From NCBI GenBank assembly GCA_021014945.1, contig MU266529.1:1-52456 (forward strand): a stretch of 52,456 bases of DNA. The letters run 5' to 3'. The DNA is from Leucogyrophana mollusca (taxonomy: Eukaryota; Basidiomycota; Agaricomycetes; Boletales). The notes under the pieces are model-generated. The model was not told the origin of the DNA. It made no database searches and worked only from the letters and a program-made list of their open reading frames with translations. The translations under genes and the position numbers were made by a program. Below are positions 45,869-52,456 of the stretch, piece by piece (within the stretch, counting starts at the first letter, position 1; the number at the start of each line of letters is the position of its first letter).

Positions 45869-48800
45869 TTAGTGTACCTTGCGTTTGGCAATAGTAAACG
45901 CAGGATTGCGCGGATTGTAGCGAAGAACGATGCCTGTCTTCCCACTTGAAGATGTTCCTGGGGTCGCGTTGGATGAGGGTGCGAAACTTGAGGAGGGATG
46001 TTGGATGTCCCCTGAAGGCTCATCCGCAAATCTCACCCCTTTCACTTTTTTGGGCGCCGGTTCAGACGCATGGTCTGCTGAATCGTAGGAAGGTTCGGTA
46101 GCGGTCACACTGATAGTGCCTGTGGTCGCCTCTTCGTCCGCGAGAACTTTCGTAGGTACTGGATTCAGGAGCGGCAAATCAAACGATACGACACTTCCGG
46201 GGGCGGCTGATTGAATCAGGAAACGAGGATTCTGCAACCATATTCATCGCCTGTAGAAAGGGAGGGAAGGATGCAACGGCCGGCGCACCTCTATAAAATG
46301 TCGCATGCCGATCTCAGTCGTCATACTTGGTATCTTATCTGTGGAGCCATTCAGATGCTGTCTTCTAGCAATCATAGCTTCTTCCGCAGTAGACCGTATT
46401 ACAAGAGTTTTCACTGGATGTCCCGCAGTCAGTTGCTCCACCTTCGCCTTCAAGACAAAATATTTACCCGTGATTGGCTTCGTCTGGCCTATTCGATGAG
46501 CTCGCTGTAGAAAATACTCGTTTAAGTAATTGTTCGCCTCCGGAAAACATTTCATACCTTTATTGCTTGGCTTTCGACATCAGGCTCCCAAACGGGCTCG
46601 CAGAATATGACCCGAGAAGCAGACACCAGATTCCTGCCCTTTATTTAATACTCGAGCAGATCGTGTAAGTGAAAGAGACTCACAGGCCACGCGCTCCGAG
46701 CTTGAGGTCCATAAGAAAAACCCGGAATGTATCGGATGACTCGAATGTCATCACGAATTGTTCCCTCACAGCCTGAGTAACGTCCGTAGTATAGCGAAGA
46801 TGCTTCACTTCAATGAGTGAGAGAGCTTCGGCGACATGAGCAAGAGTTAGTGGCGACTTCGAGAATATGAGGAATTTCTCTGTATGTGAGTGTTGTAGAA
46901 CCTTCATTTGATCATGAGGAGAACACATTAAACAAATGGTAGGCGACCAACGTACCTCATTTAGAATGTAGTCCAGCTTTGTTGATAACGAACACCCAAC
47001 CCGAACGCGAGATAGCGGTGACGAATTCAGGGTCTGAAGGCCACTCGAAGTCGCTGTCCCTTGCGGAATCGGTGCCGTGATTGGCGGAGCGCACGTGTGG
47101 TCTTCGTCATCTACCTCTTCAGCAAATCGTGCCTTCTGCCGAAGGATTTCCAGCTCTCCTTTGACCTCGCTGATCATCTTCTTCGTGCGCGCCACACTTG
47201 CAATTTCGGTTGACTGGGCAGATTTTCCGCAGCGCAGTTTCTCGCCCTCGTTGACAGCATTACCCTTCGCCGCCAGAAAGTCGGAGCTTGCAAAAGGTCG
47301 TTTACGCACGTTGGCACGCAACTCAACAAGCCGATTGGCGTGCATGAGGTCCACCGACCGAGAACTGTGGCCAAGCCGACCCCGCGTCCATGCTTCGAAT
47401 ACTTTGGCATCCATACCTGAGACTCGAAAAGGAACATCCTCGTGATACTGCATTGCGCGCCAGAGGGTATCTTCCGCCGCGGCTCGACTAGGACTACGGG
47501 TAAGAACTATGCATGGCAGAATGTTTACATGCGACGAACTCACGCATGTGTCAGCGCCTGCTTCAGTAATTCCATGTCTGACTCTGGTACTTGCCGCTCG
47601 ACTGCGTGAGTCAAGAACTCGTCTGCTTCTTCACACATCTGATCAACGTTATACAAGATACTAGACGCCGACCAGAACATCCCCCTTCAAGAGAAGGGGT
47701 TAGAATGTTGAAAACGGGGTAAACCAACCACGTACTGTGACATGTTGTCCACGACATTCTGCAGTTCTTTCGTTTTCTGGACACCCGGAATAAGCGCAGC
47801 AAATGAGAAGAAGAAGAAGAGCTAAAACATACGGTAGAGTGGAAGATATAATCCTGTAAAAGACATTAGTGACTGAGTCGTGTTGCAGCGTGGGCTCGGG
47901 ACACACCTGATCTCTTCGCTGAGAATCGATGGCATTGATTGCGATACCTGCCTGCATTGCGTTGTAGGACTTGAGTGCAAACTCATCGAGGTCCATGTAT
48001 ACAATCTTGTGCGTCATTGGTTCCAACTTAACATCCTGTTCCACGTCCTCGATTCTGGGAAGCTGAGTGCCGCAAATAGGGTTCCAGGAAAGCAACTTTA
48101 CCTGTGACGTACCATCACCATTTCCATCACCTGACCCAATACTTTGACTGCTCCAAGACGCGGCCCTTTGCGATCGCACAGTGGAGAGATGACGTGAGTG
48201 CCAAATGACTTTGCTTCTGACTTGAATTGAGGGACAGCTAGAAAATCCCCAATCATGTTACCCAGTTTCTGTAGATTTTTGCGGTCGTAATTGGTCCAGA
48301 TTCTCTGGACAGGGATGGATCCGTCGACCACGAGAGTGGAAGCTTCGAACATTGCGTCCTTTGGTTCGCTGTGCAGAGGACCGACTGCATCCGCGTCAGT
48401 ATCCGAGTCGTCGTTTTGGTGACCAAGGCTGAGCCCCAGGATGTTTGACGTCGGCGTGCCCGTCACGATCCACTTGCGCTCGATACTCATTTCCCGCACA
48501 AAAGAATTCATGGTCCCAGTAATGTTCGCAGATACGTGGCCTTCATCAATGACCAATCTCTTCCAGCGAATCTGCAACAGAGGGGTGACCTCGGGGTGAT
48601 CCTGGCAGCTACAGTCGGGTATGCGAGTATTCGGAATCACAGGGCAGGAGCATTTTTTGCGCTCATACAGTTGGTCTACATTGTTCTTCTCTGCCTCCTG
48701 TCGAAAGCCTGTGAGGTGTTAAATGAGGCACCAGAGATATAATACCACAGAGACACACGGCTATCGGACATAATTATAAGCTAGAGATGTCGACAAGTTT

Positions 48801-50373
48801 TAGGTGAATGATGAGCAACATCAATGAGAGTACGTACATCATATTCAGAAGCAAGGGCCTTCACCGTAGGCAGCTTTGTCGAAGTTCGTACAATGAGGTA
48901 CCTTATGCTCGAGTGACAATGTTTGAGAACCTCGTGGTCCCACTGGCCTAGTAGATTTAGAGGGACCACGATGAGCGTGGCTCGTGTCAGATACACGACG
49001 CGGGGCCTGCGCTTTACTGGGCGGCGGCGTGATCGAGAAGCACTCGAGATGTCGGTGTCGTAATGATGGTAGAATGGTGTGTTGTCTTGTAGTTGCCTCC
49101 ATAGCGCAGAAGCTTCGAGCTGATCTTCGTAACGGCGCACCCCAAGGCCATCGCGGGAGATGCAGATATGATGGATAAGAAGGTCTACAAGGGACGGAAT
49201 CTGTTGTACATCGTTGCAAGCGTGTGCTTTCTCCCCTGCTCTTTCACGGGCAGCTATATATTCTGAAGATGTGAAATTTCGATACGCTAGCGGGGTCATC
49301 ACTGGGCGAGAATCCAATAGGGACTCCTCGGGATCCGGGAGCTGTTCAATTGTTGCAAGTATTAGGGCGAGAATCATTAAAGTTTTTCCAGTGCCTGTAA
49401 AGAATGCTGGTAAGTTTGTCGGATGGATGGACTAAGACCACGAACCTAATTCCTCGCATAGTATTCCTCCACGGCTCCGCGTAACCATCGGCCTTTCACG
49501 CACGATCTCCAATGTTGATGGCTGGATGAAAAACTCTTCTCCATAGACACTACGTACCGATATAAACAACGGGTTGCCGCCCGGCCTGGAATTGTGCTCT
49601 CTTTTCATCATGACCTCCACAGCGTGGCGCTGGTAGTCATATAGAATGGTCCGAAGGCCCATTCCGTCGCCACCAGGGGTAACCGATGATGGTGTACAAG
49701 CATCGTCGAAAGGTAAGGAGCAATGTACAGTTGGCGACGGGAGATCATTGTAGATCTCCGACATTGTTCGGTTGTCCTAGGAGAAGTGAGAATAAGGCAC
49801 GTGGAATCAGTGCAGACCCACAGTATCTTGTGATACAAAACTTGGGCAGGGAGAGCATGCAGTGGGTTCTTGAGCATTCCAACTCTCCAAATCCTGCCTT
49901 ATCTGAGGCAGTAAAGCCTGAAGATGATATTTGGCCGTTTTCACAACTCCCTCACTCCGATTTCGCAGCTTCCCCTGCACATCGCGCAGGTCGTAGGGCA
50001 CAAGATACACACGTACGAATAGAGTCGTTCCACCCACACCAAACCTACACGTGGCACGTAGATATGAGTGTTCAGCTAAGAAGCCGAGCCCGCAAAAAAG
50101 TGTGTCATCGGGTCGGTGGGATAACTCCCGTACTGGGAGGAAATGCCAGGCATCGAGGGAGTGTCTATGGTCACAGGGGACGGAAATTTGTGCATCGTCA
50201 ACACGAATTGTCCCCGCTGCCAGTAAATTTTGGGGGGAGAAAGGGTCTGCCGTCGGGGGGCTCGGTGCAGCGGTACCCAAGTTGAGGTTGCAGGACAAAC
50301 AGCATGATGGGCAAGCCCGACGTTGTTCGGTGGCGCTCAACGAGCCAGACGTACTCGTACATTGAGTATTCAT
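45869..50373 (-). CDS. SNF2-family DNA helicase/translocase, Rad5/Rad16 group
   Basis: This large SNF2 ATPase acts on chromatin or damaged DNA. The first exon begins at ATG 50373 with a Cys-containing stretch ([16 protein letters not shown]). The helicase core reads: [20 protein letters not shown], Walker [14 protein letters not shown] (49460-49380, split by an intron), motif Ia [17 protein letters not shown], motif [14 protein letters not shown] near 48550, and motif [17 protein letters not shown]. In the second lobe it has [30 protein letters not shown], then [20 protein letters not shown] and motif [17 protein letters not shown]. It ends TIAKRKVH with TAA at 45869-45871. DEGH in motif II is the form found in the Rad5/Rad16 group. 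I see no C3HC4 RING between the lobes and no clear HIRAN domain, so it should not be called Rad5 itself. Confidence 0.85.
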
Positions 50374-50545
50374 TCACAGATTGAGGAATGATTAGCAAAA
50401 GGGACGTGATATCCAGATGCCCTTGCGTCCTGTGCACTGGGGGCTTCACATGTTACGATTTCGGAGGCGCGTGGGAGTTTCCTCCCATAAGGATTTCTGG
50501 CACTTTTGGTGATTGAGCCGCTCGCTGTATTGCAACTTGACCACG
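50374..50545. promoter_or_regulatory. Compact bidirectional promoter, SNF2 helicase / pam17
   Basis: Only 172 bases separate the ATG of the minus-strand helicase (50373) from the ATG of plus-strand pam17 (50546), so the two genes must share a promoter region. No TATA box is evident; a GC-rich GGCGCGTGGGAG patch sits near 50467. Confidence 0.55.
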
Positions 50546-51394
50546 ATGTCCACGACTCTGTTACGCCCGTGCAGCCAGAATGTACGTCTTGCACCAAGGA
50601 CAACAAGATTCAGGATGCGTTCCACCCGACAAAATTCAACTGTTTCCGAAGCCGCGAAACAAAACCTCACTTGGCCGGAGTACCTGGATATCCGAAGAAA
50701 TAAGCGTAAATGGGAAACGGTAAAGCAGCATGCCTGAAGTTGTTATTCAAGAGCACATCTCACGCATAATACAGGCCGTAACAATTCCCTGCTCAATATT
50801 GGGCTTTGCTGGCGGGGTCGCATATTTTGGCTCACTGGAGACTGACGCGACGAAGCCTATCATGGTCTGTATCTCATGCCAAGATTACTCCAACATAGCT
50901 TCAATGATAACCGGCCATACAGGGAATTGATCCACTATTCTTTTACGGTGGATGCACCGTGGCTTGCATGGGTAAGCCAGATTGGTCACCTTAGCACGCC
51001 CGCTAAAATGTCTTTGGCACGTTAGGATTGGGATACCTCATTGGCCCCGCCATTGGCTCCGCTGGGTGGAGAGTGACACATCGTCGTGCCATGAACCTCA
51101 TCGAAGCTAAGGACCGTGAATTCCACAAACGCATAGTGAAGAACCGCGTAGACCCTACTCGACAAAGCGCTACAAATCCTGTCCCTGATTTCTACGGTAT
51201 GTCCCAACGACGTAATTACAAAACACTTCTAGACATCCTCCTCGCAGGCGAAAAAATTGGCTCTTTACACCATTACAGACAAGTGCGTTCCCTGCTTTCC
51301 GTCCTGCCACACAAGCTAACCTGTTTTGCGCTTTTTCCAGTGGTTGCGAGACCAAGCGAGATTCAGAAGAAAAGCGCTCCTACCAGAAGAGTAG
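50546..51394 (+). CDS. pam17: Pam17, subunit of the mitochondrial presequence import motor
   Basis: Pam17 is an inner-membrane protein that organises the Tim44/Pam16-Pam18 part of the TIM23 import motor. ATG 50546 opens an Arg/Ser/Thr-rich, acid-free presequence (MSTTLLRPCSQNVRLAPRTT). The conserved LTWPEYLDIRRNKRKWE follows, then across introns SILGFAGGVAYFGSLETDAT (first membrane segment) and DPLFFYGGCTVACMGLGYLI (second). The matrix part has GWRVTHRRAMNLIEAKDREF, NRVDPTRQSATNPVPDFYG and, after the last introns, GEKIGSLHHYRQWLRDQARF. It ends KALLPEE with TAG at 51392-51394. The final splice (from HYRQ to WLRD) puts the real C-terminus in a different frame from the longest local ORF. About 220 residues, as expected. 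It shares a 172-base promoter with the SNF2 gene. Confidence 0.95.
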
Positions 51395-51979
51395 AGCTGC
51401 ACGCATTCATATATGCCTTTGTTGCAACCATACCACTATCGTTCATAGTCAATATTGAATTGCATTATTTGACCATCCCCACCTCCAATTGCCATCAACG
51501 TCGGCGGTTAGCCCGGCCCTTCACACACAACAGCCTGTGGGTGGATTCCCGGTGGTACTATCATCACAGCAAAGCTGGTGGATTCGGGGCAGCTTGGGTG
51601 TCTGTAAATTGCGAGATAGAAGCGAGCTCCGAAATCATCTCAGTACGAAGGTAGTGTTGGAAAGCCAAATTTTGGACAAATGCCTCGGTGACCCGATTTA
51701 ACTACGGTGAGCAAATAAATATCCTGGTCACGACAGTGTGAAACAAGTTTGGGAGATATCGAAGTGACAGGTCCAGTATCGAATAGTAGGCCAAAACGAT
51801 GCCCAAGTGACTGTATAATCGATAGTGAAGGCCACATTTACGCCCTGCCTCAACTGCTAGTAGCTTCATGTTTCTGCATCACGCCATCTCCCCTCCCAGA
51901 AGAGAAGGGTATGGGCGCGCTGTTGACTGCTCTGGGGGGTGGCCCCTGCGGGGATGGAAGCAATTTGCGTCGCGTTGCC
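51395..51979. other. Convergent intergenic region; possible last exon of the right-edge gene
   Basis: This lies between pam17 and the minus-strand gene at the right edge. A possible terminal exon of that gene is visible at 51850-51943 (acceptor CCCCGCAG, then GPPPRAVNSAPIPFSSG, ending in TGA), reached from a donor near 52045. I cannot decide between this and the unspliced stop at 51980. Confidence 0.4.
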
Positions 51980-52456
51980 TCAAGAATGGGAAGTCCTTGC
52001 TACATGTTCCGGAGTCGAAAGTCCTCTGGGCTGATACCCGCTGACAGACAGTGCGTATGGAGGTTTCACGGATGCTTCAGTTTCTGACGGTGATATGACT
52101 GACGCAACCGCTTCGGAGGATGGGGGAGAAGGCGCTTTTGGCAGCTGGATGAAGGGCTTAAGTGGGGAGCGGGAAGGGAGTGGTGTCATCCTCGCGGGGT
52201 TAGAAGGCGGGGGCGAAGGCGCACGGACGACAGCATCATGGTGTTTCCTCTTCGAAGGCTCATGTTCTGGGATGGGGCAGCTTATTGATCTGATTTGGGG
52301 CACCCATCCCACATCACGAGGCGGTATGACTGGGATTTGAAGAAGACCAGCAGTCTTAGGCGGTTCATATTCAGCTGATGACTTCTCGGACAGAAGAGCC
52401 TCCATGTCGATGCGGTAGCTCTCATTCTCGCGAGCCAACTGGGAGGCAGGTATCCT
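51980..52456 (-). CDS. Partial hypothetical gene, Pro/Ser-rich C-terminus, cut at the window edge
   Basis: The open frame enters from the right edge (RIPASQLARENESYRIDMEA, without an in-window ATG) and runs leftward through a basic and proline/serine-rich low-complexity region (VVRAPSPPPSNPARMTPLPS, then LPKAPSPPSSEAVASV) to a stop at 51980-51982. An alternative splice to an exon ending at 51850 is possible. The first visible residues (LARENESYRIDMEALLSEK) have heptad-like spacing and could be the end of a coiled coil. No family is recognised. Product and true start are outside the window. Confidence 0.55.
   Translation of the reverse strand, partial: RIPASQLARENESYRIDMEALLSEKSSAEYEPPKTAGLLQIPVIPPRDVGWVPQIRSISCPIPEHEPSKRKHHDAVVRAPSPPPSNPARMTPLPSRSPLKPFIQLPKAPSPPSSEAVASVISPSETEASVKPPYALSVSGYQPRGLSTPEHVARTSHS

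Overview
The window is nuclear DNA from a basidiomycete fungus, most likely an Agaricomycete. Most genes are split by many short GT-AG introns of about 50 to 60 bases, genes lie close together on both strands, and several products have a basidiomycete character: a DUF6534 seven-helix membrane protein, a relic of a basidiomycete-type F-box protein, and a WD40/coiled-coil protein like NEDD1. There is no operon structure, CRISPR array, intact transposon or secondary-metabolite cluster.

Layout, left to right. 1-2051: a possible 74-residue ORF and otherwise non-coding DNA. 2052-5743 (-): ctf18, the large subunit of the alternative clamp loader, with tandem ACGCG elements upstream. 5975-7832 (-): an Aro8-like aromatic/2-aminoadipate aminotransferase. 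8493-10430 (+): atp2, mitochondrial F1 beta subunit. 11038-12579 (+): an MFS transporter. 12947-14412 (-): a zinc-finger transcription factor. 15117-16484 (-): arginase. 17515-20180 (+): a second class I/II aminotransferase. 20519-23230 (-): the CWF19L1/Drn1 splicing-associated protein. 23429-24143 (+): an unrecognised multi-exon gene. 25537-27439 (+): a DUF6534 membrane protein built from very small exons. 27786-29361 (+): aha1, with an unexpected C-terminal hydrophobic segment. 29856-31154 (+): septin cdc10. 31953-37036 (+): a Dnf1-type P4-ATPase. 37305-41117 (-): fan1 nuclease. 42123-44898 (+): the NEDD1-like protein. About 45236-45620 (-): an F-box relic. 45869-50373 (-): a SNF2-family helicase of the Rad5/Rad16 group. 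50546-51394 (+): pam17. 51980-52456 (-): the end of a proline/serine-rich gene cut by the window edge.

These are mostly independent housekeeping genes. Loose themes are genome maintenance (ctf18, fan1, the SNF2 helicase), mitochondria (atp2, pam17), amino-acid nitrogen metabolism (two aminotransferases, arginase) and cell division or polarity (cdc10, the NEDD1-like protein, the flippase). I see no convincing new multi-gene system. The items most worth checking are the Aha1 membrane tail, the micro-exon DUF6534 gene, the repeated GLLG motif in Ctf18, the ACGCG cluster upstream of ctf18, the GC-AG intron directly after the flippase catalytic motif, and the unrecognised gene at 23.4-24.1 kb. All exon boundaries were read by eye from splice consensus and reading-frame continuity.
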